A program made the translations under genes and the position numbers. Positions 17,789-27,277 of a stretch of 64,000 bases of DNA are shown here, piece after piece; position 1 is the first letter of the stretch, and the number at the start of each line of letters is the position of its first letter. Where the stretch lies: contig CAVRXH010000006.1 in NCBI GenBank assembly GCA_963725175.1, positions 6,138,001 through 6,202,000 of the forward strand, read 5' to 3'. A model generated the notes under the pieces. It was not told the origin of the DNA. It worked only from the letters and a program-made list of their open reading frames with translations, and made no database searches. Source of the stretch: DASUBV01 sp963725175. Lineage in GTDB: Bacteria; Actinomycetota; Actinomycetes; Streptosporangiales; Streptosporangiaceae.

Positions 17789-17989
17789 ATGGACCCCGTA
17801 TGGATGACGCTGACTTACCTTGTCGACCGCATTCGCACCCGCACTCGCGCCGCTCTTGACGGCAACCCCGAGTCCGGCGCGCTCTCCCTGGAGTGGATCG
17901 TGATCGCGGTGCTGCTGGTCGCGGCGGCCACCGCCGCCTCCCTCCTGTTCGGTAAGGCGATCACGGCAGAGGCCGGGAAGCTCCCGTAG
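17789..17989 (+). CDS. Flp-type pilin, major subunit candidate
   Basis: 66 aa. The ATG at 17789 has GAAAGGA upstream at good spacing. A short basic N-terminal region with ESGALSLEWIVIAVLLVAAA matches the actinobacterial Flp prepilin pattern: a Gly-Ala/Leu-type cleavage site, Glu at about +5, then a ~20-residue hydrophobic stretch. The mature pilin would be ~35 residues. It is the only gene here preceded by a gap (86 bp), giving room for its own ribosome site or promoter, as expected for an abundantly made subunit. Confidence 0.82.
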   Translation: MDPVWMTLTYLVDRIRTRTRAALDGNPESGALSLEWIVIAVLLVAAATAASLLFGKAITAEAGKLP

Positions 17990-18369
17990 CCATGCGCCGC
18001 CGACTTGGCCGGGAGCGGGGCGCGATGACGCTGAGCTACATCATCGTCCTGCCCGTGTTCCTGGCCGCCATCATGGTGATCGCCCAGGCCGCCGTCTGGT
18101 ACCTGGCCAAGTCGGCGGCGCTGGCGGCGGCCCGGCAGGGCGTCGACGCCGCGCGCGTGCCGCACTCCTCGGTCGCGGCCGGGGTCCGCGCCGCGCGCGG
18201 CTTCGCGGAGTCGTCGGCGCCGGGGTTCCTGCTGAATCCCCGGGCTAGCGGCCACGGCGGGAACACCATCGTCATCACCGTCACGGGCAAGGTGCCGAGC
18301 CTGGTACCCGGCCTGCCGATCAACGTCAGCCAGGACGCGCAGGCGCCTCGGGAGAGGTTCACCACGCCA
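17789..18369 (+). other. Pilin and pseudopilin start block of the Tad operon
   Basis: This stretch carries the small Flp-like pilin gene followed immediately by the first TadE-like gene. Both have the conserved hydrophobic class-III prepilin segment. The individual genes are listed separately; the block is noted because the pilin is too short to be found by a length filter. Confidence 0.5.
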
Positions 18370-18372
18370 TGA
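17992..18372 (+). CDS. TadE-like pseudopilin
   Basis: 126 aa. After RRRLGRERGAM comes TLSYIIVLPVFLAAIMVIAQAAVWY, the TadE hydrophobic motif, followed by a periplasmic region with ALAAARQGVDAAR. Starts 2 bp after the pilin stop and overlaps the next gene by 4 bp (ATGA). A minor pilin or assembly factor. Confidence 0.82.
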   Translation: MRRRLGRERGAMTLSYIIVLPVFLAAIMVIAQAAVWYLAKSAALAAARQGVDAARVPHSSVAAGVRAARGFAESSAPGFLLNPRASGHGGNTIVITVTGKVPSLVPGLPINVSQDAQAPRERFTTP

Positions 18373-18875
18373 CCGGGGGCCGCCGCACGACCGAGGCCCG
18401 CCGCACGACCGAGGCCCGCCGCAGAACCATGGGCCGCCACAGGACGGCGAGCCGTCGCGAGGCCGGCAACGCGCCGCTGGAGCTGATGATCCTCGCGCCG
18501 GTCATCATGCTACTGATCTGCCTGGTGATCGCGGCGGGCCGGACCACGATCGCGCAGGGCTCGGTGGCCGCCGCCGCCCGCGACGCGGCCCGCCAGGCGT
18601 CGATCGCCCGGTCGCCTGAGGCGGCCGTGGCCGCCGCGTACGCCAGCGCCAGGAGCGAGCTGTCCGGGGAGAACCTGAACTGCACGCCGGTGATCCGGCT
18701 GCCCGGCGTCTACCGGGACTTCGCCGCCCCGGTGGGCACGCCCGCCGCCGTCACCGCCCGGGTCACCTGCACGGTCAGCCTGGCCGACCTGCTCATCCCC
18801 GGCCTGCCCGGCAGCAAGACCCTGCGGGCCAGCTTCACCTCACCCATCGACCCGTACCGGGGCAGGACGTCATGA
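18369..18875 (+). CDS. TadE/TadG-like pseudopilin
   Basis: 168 aa. A basic N-terminus with three tandem RRTTEA-type repeats precedes REAGNAPLELMILAPVIMLLICLV, the pseudopilin motif. MGRHRTASRREAG is an alternative start without the repeats. The domain AAAARDAARQASIARSPE follows, with one Cys pair in the exported part. Overlaps both neighbours by 4 bp. Confidence 0.8.
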   Translation: MTGGRRTTEARRTTEARRRTMGRHRTASRREAGNAPLELMILAPVIMLLICLVIAAGRTTIAQGSVAAAARDAARQASIARSPEAAVAAAYASARSELSGENLNCTPVIRLPGVYRDFAAPVGTPAAVTARVTCTVSLADLLIPGLPGSKTLRASFTSPIDPYRGRTS

Positions 18876-19387
18876 GCGGTGTCACAGTGATCGTCACACC
18901 CCCCGGTCAGGCTCGGTGGCCTAGGCGCCGCCGGGCGGCGGCGCCGCGAGGCGGGGAGCGTGCCATGAGCCAGCCCGGCGAGCGCGGCTCGCTGACGCTG
19001 ATGCTCGCGGTCATGTTCGTCGCGATCCTCGCGCTGGCCGGCCTGGTCATTGACGGCGGTGCGAAGCTCGAGGCCGCCGAGAACGCCACCGCGGCCGCCC
19101 AGGAGGCAGCCAGGGCGGGCGCGGGGATGGTGGACCGGGCGACCGCGTACTCCAGCGGCCGGTTCGTAGTGGACCAGGGCCAGGCTGTCCAGGCGGCCGA
19201 GCAGTACCTGAACCAGGCCGGGTACCGGAACTGGTCCGTGGCCCCCGACGGCACCGAGTCCATCAGCGTCAGCGTCACCGTCTCCGAGCCGACCAAGGTG
19301 CTGTCGCTCATCGGCATCAGCACCATCCACGCCACCGGCCGGGCCACCGCCCGGCTGGTCAGCGGCGTGGCCGGGGGCCGGTCGTGA
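18872..19387 (+). CDS. TadG-like Flp pilus protein
   Basis: 171 aa. GERGSLTLMLAVMFVAILALAGLVIDGG is the conserved N-terminal segment of TadG-like proteins; ATAAAQEAARAGA follows. The ATG at 18964 (MSQPGERG) is a plausible alternative start since the first ~31 residues are basic and not conserved. Overlaps the LysM-BTAD gene by GTGA. Confidence 0.8.
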   Translation: MSGVTVIVTPPGQARWPRRRRAAAPRGGERAMSQPGERGSLTLMLAVMFVAILALAGLVIDGGAKLEAAENATAAAQEAARAGAGMVDRATAYSSGRFVVDQGQAVQAAEQYLNQAGYRNWSVAPDGTESISVSVTVSEPTKVLSLIGISTIHATGRATARLVSGVAGGRS

Positions 19388-22300
19388 GCCGCGGCCGGGG
19401 CCGTGCCGCCGTCACCGGCCTGGCCGCGCTCATCGCGCTGCTGGTCCTGGTCGCCGGCCTGCCCGTGCTGCTGCTCGCCCTCGGCGGCTCGCCGCTGCCC
19501 GGTCACCTGCCCGACGCCGCGCAGCTCGGTCACGGCCTGCTGCACCGGGACAGCTCGAGCGTGGTGCTGGCCGTGGTCCGCGACGTGACCTGGCTGGCCT
19601 GGGCGGCGTTCACCTACGCGGTGCTGGCCGAGGTGCAGGCCATCGCCCGCCGCCGGAGTCCGCCCCGGCTGCACCTGGGCGGCCTCCAGTCCGTCGCGGG
19701 CCGGCTGGTCGCGCTCGCGGTGCTGACCTTCACCGCCGCGCCGGTCGGCACCCTGCTGGCCACTCCGCAGCTCGCCACCGCCGCGATGATCACCGCCGCG
19801 CCGCACGCGAGCCCGCTCGCCCTGGACAGCTCCGTCCAGGCTGCCACCGTCCAGGCAGGGACGACCGTGGCAGAAACCCCGGCGGCGGGTCCTGTGGCGG
19901 CGGGTCCTGTGGCGGCGAGCCCCGTGGTGGCGAGCCCAGTGACGGCGAGCCCCGTGACGGCAGGCACCGCGGCGGCGCAGGAGGACGCGGCGAGCTCCCA
20001 GAGGATGAGCATGGGCTACTACCAGCTCGTAACGGTCCGGCCGGGCGAGTGCCTGTGGACGATCGCGCAGCACTACCTTGGCGACGGCGACCGGTACACC
20101 GAGATCGTGTCCCTCAACCTCGGTCACGACATGGGGTCCGGGCAGGTCTTCAGCGACCCGTCGGTGGTCTGGCCCGGCTGGGTGCTGCACGTGCCCGCGG
20201 CCGGCCCGGGCGCGCACCACCACGAGGGCGGCCAGGGCGACACCGCGGGCAGCACGCCCGCGGGCAGCACCCACGCGGGCCACCCGAGCCGCCATCAGCA
20301 CTACCGGCAGCCGCATCACGGCGCCTCGCCCGCCGGCCACGGCAGCACGCACACGCTGACCTCGGTGCCCGCCCCGGCGACCGGCGATGGCCAGGGCAGC
20401 ACCACCCAGACACTCAGCTCGGACGGCTCCGCTGTGCACTCGCCGCAGCAGTCCCGGCTGCTGCTGATCGCCGCGTTCGGCACCGGCGTGCTGGCCGGCG
20501 GCGCGGCGGTCAGCCTGTCCCGGCTGCGGCACCGGCAGCGGCAGGCCCGGCGCCGCGGCAGGCGGATACCGCTGCCCGCCAGCGCCCCGGTGGCCGAGGC
20601 CGAGCAGCGGCTGAACCTGACCGCCGCCTACGAGCCGGTCAGCGCGCTGCGCGACGTGCTGCACGACCTGGGGGCCGGGCTGGTCGCGGCCGGCGCGCAG
20701 CTCCCTGACATCACCGCGCTGCGGCTCCAGCCCGCCTACCTCGACGTGCTGCTGGCCAGCCCGGCGGCGGACCCGCCGCCCGCGCCGTTCAGCGTGCCCG
20801 GCGGCTATCAGGGCATGGCCTGGCGCAGGTGGCTGGCCGACGAGCAGGAGGATCACCAGGATCCGGCGGGCGACCTGCTGCCCGGCCTGCTCACCATCGG
20901 CTCGGCGGCGGACGGCTACCTGCTGGTCGACCTGGAGCATCTCCAGGTGACCGAGGTGGCCGGCCCGGCCGGGCTGGCCGGCGCCCTGCTGCGCAGCGCC
21001 GCCGCCGAGCTGACCGCCGGCCAGCTCGCCGGCTGGTATGACCTGATCCTGGTCGGCTACCCCGAGCTGGAGGCCCTCGGCGGGCGCGGCACCTGCTGCG
21101 AGAGCCTGGACGCCGCGCTCGACCTGCTGGCCGCCAAGGCGGTCACGCTGCGCCGCCGGCTGGGCGACGCGCCGCTCGCCGACGTGCGCTACCACCGGCT
21201 GACCGAGCCCGGCGACGAGGACTGGGCGCTGACCCTGCTGGTCAGCGCGGAGACACCGACGTCCGCTCAGCTCGCCATGCTGGCCGACCTGGCCGCCGAT
21301 CCCGGCGGCATCGCCGCGCTAATCCCGTCAGGCGGCGAGCCGCCCGCCGGGCACCGCGAGCCCGCCCTCATCGAGCTGGCCGAGGCCAGCGACGGCCAGT
21401 CCGCCACCGCGCGAGTCTGGCCGCTCCAGCTTGAGGCCATCCCGACTCCGCTCGACGACGCCGACTACGCGGCGCTGGCCAGCCTGTTCGCCACGGCGTC
21501 GCAGGACGGTGACGTGGCCGCCGCGGACCCGCCCTACAGCGGCTGGACGTGGCCAGACGATGTGCTCGCGGCGGCGGAGGAGGCGGGGCAGCCGTCAGCC
21601 TGGGACGAGGCCGGGCGCTCGGGCATCCGGTCGGCCAGGGGCGGCACCGCGGCAGGCGGCCATCCGGACCTGGCCTGGCGGCCGGGGCCAGGAGACGGCG
21701 AGGAAGCCGACGAAGGCCAGTTCGCCGAAGGCCAGGCCGCCGAAGACCAGGCCGACCGACAAGAGCCCGCCGACCGAGACCCAGTCCAGGTCGGCCAGGC
21801 GCACTGGGCGCCCGCCCCGCACTGGCTGGCCGACGACCTGCTGACCGCTGACACCGACCTTCCGGCGGCCGACCCGGCCTGGGACGGCGACCCGGCCTGG
21901 GCGGGCGACCCGCCCTGGGACCGGGACCCCGCCTGGTCTGCCGGCGCCGCCGGCACTGAGGTCAATGACGGCCCCGCCAGCTCGGCCAGGGACCGGGATC
22001 CCGTCAGCCCGGATGGCACCGCCGGCCGCACCGGCACAGCCGGCATCGACGGCCCGGCTTCCGCCAGCGAACCCGGCCGGGCCGATGCCGTCGTTCCTGC
22101 CAGTGAACCGGTTCCTGGCAAGCGCGCTGACCCGGCCGGCGGCGCCGACCCTGCCGCTCCGGCCGGCATGGCCGTCCCCGCCGCCAGCGCCGACGGGGAC
22201 GGGACTGCGTCGCCGGTTGACCCGCCGGCGCAGGACGTGCTGCGGATCGGCGTGCTGGGCAGCTTCACCATCAACGGGCAGCCGGGCGGGCTCCTGCCAG

Positions 22301-22995
22301 CGCAGAGCCAGCTCGTCCTCGCCCTCGCCCTGAATGGCCGCAGCGGCCTGTCCAACCAGCAGCTCTGCTACCTGCTCGGCGCCGACCCCGACCACCCCAA
22401 GCCCAGCGACTCGCTGCGCCAGCTCATCGTCAGGACCAGGCGTCAGCTCGGCCGGGCGCCGGATGGCCGGGAGTGGATCGAGCACCTGGGCGGCGGCCAG
22501 TACGCGCTGCACCCGGCGGTCCGGTTCGACTGGGCGGACTTCGACCGGCTCACCACCGACGGGATGCGCGCCCGCGACGCGCACCTGCTGCGCCGGGCGC
22601 TGCGGCTGATCCGCGGCCGGCCCTTCTCCGGCTGCTACTACTGGTGGCTGGACCTGGCGACCACCGAGACCGTGCGGGCGCAGATCGTGGACGCCGCCGA
22701 CGTGCTGGCGGCGCTGGAGATCGCGGCGGGCGACCCGGCGGCGGCGGCCAGGGCGGCCAGGACCGGGCTGGCCGGGGACGCGGCGGCCGAGCAGCTCTGG
22801 CGTGCCCTGATGCGCGCCGAGCACGCGGCGGGCAACCTGGTCGGCGTCCGCGAGGCATGGAACCGCTGCCTCGACGCGATCAGCGACATCGCGCCTGATG
22901 GCGAGCCGCATCCGGGCACCGCCGCGCTCTATCAGGAACTGCTCGCGGCCTCCGGCGCGCGGTCTGGATGGGTGCCCGGAATGACGGAAACCTGA
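19384..22995 (+). CDS. LysM and BTAD (SARP-like) domain membrane protein ending the Tad operon
   Basis: 1203 aa. Two or three N-terminal helices are followed by an Ala/Pro/Val repeat tract (~160-200, AAGPVAAGPVAASPVVASP). A LysM domain (~212-262; VRPGECLWTIAQHYLGDG) should bind peptidoglycan. A His/Ser-rich linker, another helix at ~360 and a large cytoplasmic part follow. Residues ~830-860 contain PAW-D repeats. The C-terminus (~949-1195) is a transcription-factor-like winged helix plus bacterial transcriptional activator domain (LRIGVLGSFTINGQ; FSGCYYWWLD). Membrane-anchored LysM-BTAD proteins accompany many actinobacterial Tad loci. The BTAD domain may act as a protein scaffold or as a sensor linking the wall to transcription; which is unresolved. 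Confidence 0.85.
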   Translation: MSRGRGRAAVTGLAALIALLVLVAGLPVLLLALGGSPLPGHLPDAAQLGHGLLHRDSSSVVLAVVRDVTWLAWAAFTYAVLAEVQAIARRRSPPRLHLGGLQSVAGRLVALAVLTFTAAPVGTLLATPQLATAAMITAAPHASPLALDSSVQAATVQAGTTVAETPAAGPVAAGPVAASPVVASPVTASPVTAGTAAAQEDAASSQRMSMGYYQLVTVRPGECLWTIAQHYLGDGDRYTEIVSLNLGHDMGSGQVFSDPSVVWPGWVLHVPAAGPGAHHHEGGQGDTAGSTPAGSTHAGHPSRHQHYRQPHHGASPAGHGSTHTLTSVPAPATGDGQGSTTQTLSSDGSAVHSPQQSRLLLIAAFGTGVLAGGAAVSLSRLRHRQRQARRRGRRIPLPASAPVAEAEQRLNLTAAYEPVSALRDVLHDLGAGLVAAGAQLPDITALRLQPAYLDVLLASPAADPPPAPFSVPGGYQGMAWRRWLADEQEDHQDPAGDLLPGLLTIGSAADGYLLVDLEHLQVTEVAGPAGLAGALLRSAAAELTAGQLAGWYDLILVGYPELEALGGRGTCCESLDAALDLLAAKAVTLRRRLGDAPLADVRYHRLTEPGDEDWALTLLVSAETPTSAQLAMLADLAADPGGIAALIPSGGEPPAGHREPALIELAEASDGQSATARVWPLQLEAIPTPLDDADYAALASLFATASQDGDVAAADPPYSGWTWPDDVLAAAEEAGQPSAWDEAGRSGIRSARGGTAAGGHPDLAWRPGPGDGEEADEGQFAEGQAAEDQADRQEPADRDPVQVGQAHWAPAPHWLADDLLTADTDLPAADPAWDGDPAWAGDPPWDRDPAWSAGAAGTEVNDGPASSARDRDPVSPDGTAGRTGTAGIDGPASASEPGRADAVVPASEPVPGKRADPAGGADPAAPAGMAVPAASADGDGTASPVDPPAQDVLRIGVLGSFTINGQPGGLLPAQSQLVLALALNGRSGLSNQQLCYLLGADPDHPKPSDSLRQLIVRTRRQLGRAPDGREWIEHLGGGQYALHPAVRFDWADFDRLTTDGMRARDAHLLRRALRLIRGRPFSGCYYWWLDLATTETVRAQIVDAADVLAALEIAAGDPAAAARAARTGLAGDAAAEQLWRALMRAEHAAGNLVGVREAWNRCLDAISDIAPDGEPHPGTAALYQELLAASGARSGWVPGMTET

Positions 22996-23071
22996 CGGCC
23001 CGCTGACCACCAGGTGACTTAATTTGCGGGTGGCGTACAAGATGCGGACTGCCAGGTGAAACGATCGACTT

Positions 23072-25494
23072 GTGAGGTTGTCCCGACGTGAGCCGCCGCT
23101 GCCCGCACAGCAGCAGCAGCTATCCGCAGGACCCGGCAGCCCGCCGGTTCAGGTCGAGGATGACCTGCAACCGCGGGTCAGAACCCCTGCCGACCTGCTG
23201 CGCTGCATCCTGACCGGAATCGAACTGGTGCTCGTCGCCGTCGTGGCTCTGGTCGGGGTCCAGGTGAGTGCCGCGAGCGCGACCCGCAGGCTGCCAGGGC
23301 CGGTGCTCGGCCTGCTGGGCTTCATCGCCCATTTCGCGGTGTTCGCGCTGCCGGTGGCGCTGGCCATCTCGCTGGCCGTCCGGCGGCAGTGGCGGCGGCT
23401 GGCCGAGGCGGTGCTGGCCGGGGTCGCGGTCATGCTGATCGTGGCGCTGGCCAATGTCGTGCTGCTCCAGCACCCGTTTTCGCTGCTGTACGAGGGCCTG
23501 GCCGTGGTACCAGCCGGGGGCGGCGGCCGCGCCGCCGCTGTTCGACGGGTACCTGGCCGGGCCTGGTCTCCTACATGACGGTCGTCGGACTCGGCGGCCG
23601 GCCGCAGTGGCGGGCCGCGTTCTGGGTGGCCATCGGCTTCTACGGGCTGACCGCCCTGGCGGACGCCCAGACCACGGTGCTGGCGCTGCTGCTGACGCTG
23701 CTCATCGGCTCGACCATCGGCTCCGGCCTGCGGTTCGCGGTGGGCACCGTCTCCGAGCGGCCCTCGGCGCTGTCCATCGCCGCCGCGCTGTCCGCCGCCG
23801 ACGCCCCGGTGGCGTCGATCAGCCGGGTATGGGACAGCCCGTCGGAGTACCGCAGGTACCTGGCGGTGACGGCGGACGGCCAGGAGCGGGAGGTCACGGT
23901 CTTCGACCGGGACCAGCAGGCCGTGGACGTGCTCTACCGGATCTACCGCCGGGTCAGGGTCAAGGCCCAGGTGTCCCGCAGCGCGCCGCTGACCATGGAA
24001 CGGGCCGTGGAGCGGCACGCGCTGCTGATCTACGCGGTGCAGGACGCGGGCGTGGCCACGCCCGCGCTGCGTGCCCTGGTCCGGGTCGGCTCGGAGGCGG
24101 CCGTGCTGTCCTGCGAGAAGTCCGTCGGCACGCCGCTGGCTGACCTGCCAGCGCCGCCGACCGACGCCCAGCTCGACGCGGTCTGGCGGACCGTGCTGCG
24201 GCTGCACGAGCACGCGGTCACGCACCGCACGCTGACCGCCGACCGGATCCTGTTCACCGGCCCGGAGAACAGGGACGTGGTGCTGCTCGATCCCGGCAAC
24301 GGGGACGTGGCCGCCAGCGAGGTACAGCGCCGCCTCGACCTGGTGCAGCTGCTGGCCGAGCTGGCCCTGCTGGTCGGCCCGGACCGGGCGGCCGACATCG
24401 CGCAGCAGCAGGCCGGCAGTGACCTGCCCGCGCTGATCCCGCTGCTTCAGCCGGTCGCCCTGCACCGCAGTACCCGCGGCGAGCTGCGGCGGCACAAGGA
24501 CATCCTGCCCGCGCTGCGCAAGCGGCTGACCGCGCAGGTCCCGGACCAGGATGTCCCGCCGGTGCAGCTGGAGCGGTTCCGGCTGCGCACCATCGTCACC
24601 CTGGTCATCGGGGTGATCGCCGCGGACATCCTGGTCGGCCAGGTGTCGCGGAGCGGCTTCCGGCACCTGTTCGCCAACGCGGACTGGCGCTGGTCGGTGG
24701 TCGCCCTGGCGCTGTCGGCGGTGACCTACCTGGGCGCCACCTGGTCGCTGACCGGGTTCGTGCTGGAACGGCTCAGCATGGCGCGGACGCTGCTGGCCCA
24801 GCTCGCCGGGTCCTTCGTCACGCTGGCCACCCCGGCAGCGGTCGGCGGCGTCGCGATCAACATCCGGTTCCTGCGCAAGGCGGGGGTCGCGCCCGCCGAC
24901 GCGGCGGCGAGCGTGGGGGTCTCCCAGGTTTTCGGCCTCGGGCTGCACCTGACGCTGCTGGTCGTCTTCGCCGCGGTGACGGGCACCTCGCGGACGCACT
25001 CGCTGCGCCCGCACGAGTGGGTATACATCGCGGTGGGCATCCTGGTCGCCGCCGCGCTGACGGTGCTGGCCTTCCCGGCCGGGCGGCGGCTGGTCCGCGC
25101 CCGGCTGGCGCCCGCGCTCGGCCAGGTCATCCCGAGGCTGCTTGACATCGCCCAGCGGCCCGTCAAGCTGGCCCAGGGCATCGGCGGCGCACTGCTGCTG
25201 ACCGCCGCCTACATCTTGTGCCTGTACGCCTCGATCCGCGCCCTGGGCGGCTCGGTGCCGCTGGCCGCCGTCGCGGTGGTCTACCTGACCGGTAACGCCA
25301 TCGGCTCGGTGGTGCCCACCCCAGGCGGCCTGGGCGCCGTGGAGGCGGCCCTGTCGGCCGGGCTGACCGCCGCCGGGCTGCCCGGCACCACGGCGGTCAG
25401 CGCCGTGCTGCTGTTCCGCACCCTCACCTTCTGGCTCCCGGTCCCGGCCGGCTGGGCCGCCATGCACTTCCTCCAAAGCCGCGACGCGCTCTAA
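23072..25494 (+). pseudogene. Lysylphosphatidylglycerol synthase TM-like membrane protein (UPF0104), frameshifted as assembled
   Basis: The GTG at 23072 begins a multi-helix N-terminus. Near 23507 the frame changes (TAC CAG CCG GGG continues as YQPGAAAAPPLFDGYLAG), and near 23566 it changes again (LVSYMTVVGLGGRPQWR). The rest is intact to 25494. Both changes equal one extra base each. The repaired ~807-aa protein has an N-terminal helix set, a kinase-like/phosphotransferase-like middle region (LSCEKSVGTPLADLPAPP; LTADRILFTG; LLDPGNGDV), and a C-terminal LPG-synthase flippase domain (TPAAVGGVAINIRFLRKAGV; PTPGGLGAVEAALSAGL). Such fusions may use lipid substrates; the reaction is unknown. Confidence 0.72.
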
Positions 25495-25762
25495 GCCTGG
25501 GCGCGCGGAAACGGCCCGCATGCCCGCCTGGCACCACCGATACCCGCCGCCCGCCCCCTCCCGTCCGGCCACGTCCCGTCCGGCCCCGTCCGGCCCCGTC
25601 CGGCCCCGTCCCGCTCGCCCAGGGCCAGCCCGGGCTGACCAGCCCGCGCCCGCCCTCGCGGGGCGCTGCCGGCCGCCGTCGCGCCGTCTCTCCGTCCCCG
25701 TTAGTAACACTGGCCACTCCCGTCCCGAAACGGCGTCGCCGGCTGGGTGCGCGCCGCGCGGT
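25495..25762. other. Intergenic sequence, simple-sequence rich
   Basis: No convincing gene on either strand. It holds direct repeats of CGTCCGGCCCCGTCCGG type at about 25560-25615 and then leads into palindromic repeat copy A. Possible open frames here are Pro/Arg-rich artefacts. Confidence 0.6.
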
Positions 25763-25824
25763 TACGACAGTGGACCCGCTTTCACTGTCGAAACAACGAC
25801 AGTAGAAGTGCGTTCACTGTCGTA
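25763..25824. repeat. Dispersed palindromic element, copy A
   Basis: Two 28-bp arms (25763-25790 and 25797-25824) pair with 5 mismatches around a 6-nt loop. The arms start TACGACAGTG and end ACTGTCG. This is the most diverged of three copies; the others are at 38484 and 57907. No ORF is present. The adjacent sequence to 26011 shows no gene. Confidence 0.75.
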
Positions 25825-26011
25825 TCTGGGTGAGCGGCCGGGTCGGCAGCCTGCCTCCGACTGGTGCTGCCGAGCCTGGTGCGGCGGAAGGCGACTTCAG
25901 CGGCGAGCGGGCTTCACGGCCGGCCGCTGACGGCTTAGCGCCGCGGGAAGCCAGCAGCGGGGCGCGGGGCGGGGGTGGTCTGGAGACGACCTTTTATCTG
26001 CGGGCGGGCGG

Positions 26012-27148
26012 TTAGCGGAGTCGCAGGCGGGTCAGGGAGTTTGAGCCGAGGCTGGCTACCCAGAGGTAGCGGCCGGCGGGCACCAGCGCGCTGGGGTTCG
26101 ATAGCCGGTAGCGCTTGCCGGCCACCGTGCCCAGCGCCGCGCCGGTCCGCAGGTCCACCTCGCTGACCGAGCCGCGCAGCGTGTTGGCCACCCACAGCCG
26201 CCCGTCCGCCACCGCGAGCGCGGACGGGTTGTCGAAGCCGTACCGGGGGCCGGACACCGTCCGTACCAGCCGTCCGGTCGGCGCGTCCAGCTCGGTCAGC
26301 GAGTTGCCCGACTCGCTGGCCACCCACAGGTCCCGGCCGCTGACCGCCAGGGCCGCCGGGTCGCGCAGGCCGTAGCCCCTGGCCAGGCGGGCCACCGGGG
26401 CGCCGGTCCTGGCGTTCAGTTCGGTCAGCGAGTTGCCGCCGGCGTTGGCCACGAACAGCCGCCCGGCGGTGACGGCCAGGGCGTACGGGTTGTCGAACCG
26501 GTACCGGCGCCCGGCCAGCACGGCGACCTTCGCCCCGGTGCGCGCGCTGATCTCGGTGACCGAGTCACCGCCGGCGTTGGCGACCCACAGCCGCCCGGCC
26601 GCGAGCGCGAGCGCGTAGGGGCTGGAAAATCCGTACCCGCCGGAAAGGGTGTGTTCCAGGTGCCCATTACGGGCATTAATCTCGGTGACCGAGTTGCCGG
26701 GGACATTTGCTACCCAGATATGGCCGTGCCCGGCCGCGATCGCGTTCGGCCCGTGAAATCCGTAGTCCGCCGCCGGCAGGGTCCGCAGGTGCGCGCCGCT
26801 GGCCGCGGCCAGTTCGGTGACCGAGCCGCCGAGCACGCTGGTCACCCACAAGTGCCCGTGCCAGAGCGCCGCCGCGCTGGGACCGCGGAACTGGTCGGCG
26901 GCCGAGTCGAAGATCTTCGCGCTCGGGGATATGGCCGTCAGGCTGGGTTTTTGCGGCGGAGTGTGGCAGCGGGAGCTGCCGGGGCAGGTCACCGGCGTCA
27001 GCCCGGAGCTGGCCGCGGCGGCGATGGCGGCGCCCCCGCCGATCATGACCACGGCCGCGACGGCACAGGCGGCGGTCCGCGAGCCGCGGCTGCCTGTCCG
27101 GGCGGCATGCCGCCCGGAATGCCGGGGAATATGCCCGGTAATCTCCAT
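26012..27148 (-). CDS. Exported or membrane-anchored six-bladed beta-propeller protein (Vgb/YVTN-like)
   Basis: 378 aa. An N-terminal hydrophobic segment (AACAVAAVVMIGGGAAIAAAA) acts as signal or anchor. Six to seven repeats of ~49 residues follow, each with a G-LWVAN---GNSVTE core and a YGF-NP-A-A element, typical of Vgb/SMP-30/YVTN propellers. DNA repeats are clear at ~147-bp spacing. The protein probably acts outside the cell in binding. No catalytic residues can be assigned. The start region before 27148 is a short AT-richer gap. Confidence 0.78.
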   Translation of the reverse strand: MEITGHIPRHSGRHAARTGSRGSRTAACAVAAVVMIGGGAAIAAAASSGLTPVTCPGSSRCHTPPQKPSLTAISPSAKIFDSAADQFRGPSAAALWHGHLWVTSVLGGSVTELAAASGAHLRTLPAADYGFHGPNAIAAGHGHIWVANVPGNSVTEINARNGHLEHTLSGGYGFSSPYALALAAGRLWVANAGGDSVTEISARTGAKVAVLAGRRYRFDNPYALAVTAGRLFVANAGGNSLTELNARTGAPVARLARGYGLRDPAALAVSGRDLWVASESGNSLTELDAPTGRLVRTVSGPRYGFDNPSALAVADGRLWVANTLRGSVSEVDLRTGAALGTVAGKRYRLSNPSALVPAGRYLWVASLGSNSLTRLRLR

Positions 27149-27277
27149 AAGAATGGTCCTGTCGCCGCAGCCTGAATGAGTGTCGCGTGCTCACTTTAAT
27201 AAGCCGTCAAATTGACTGGCTCAAGGTGCGGGGGCGGCGCGCCGGCCGGAGTTCAGAAAGAAGGAAGATCGCGGCGG

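Noticed and set aside
18907..21195. Long minus-strand frame opposite the TadG and LysM-BTAD genes
   Set aside because: Composition is that of an antisense artefact (GQ/RR-rich), while the plus strand has clear domains and overlapping starts.
23149..25710. 853-residue minus-strand frame
   Set aside because: Antisense of the LPG-flippase-like gene; no recognisable domain.
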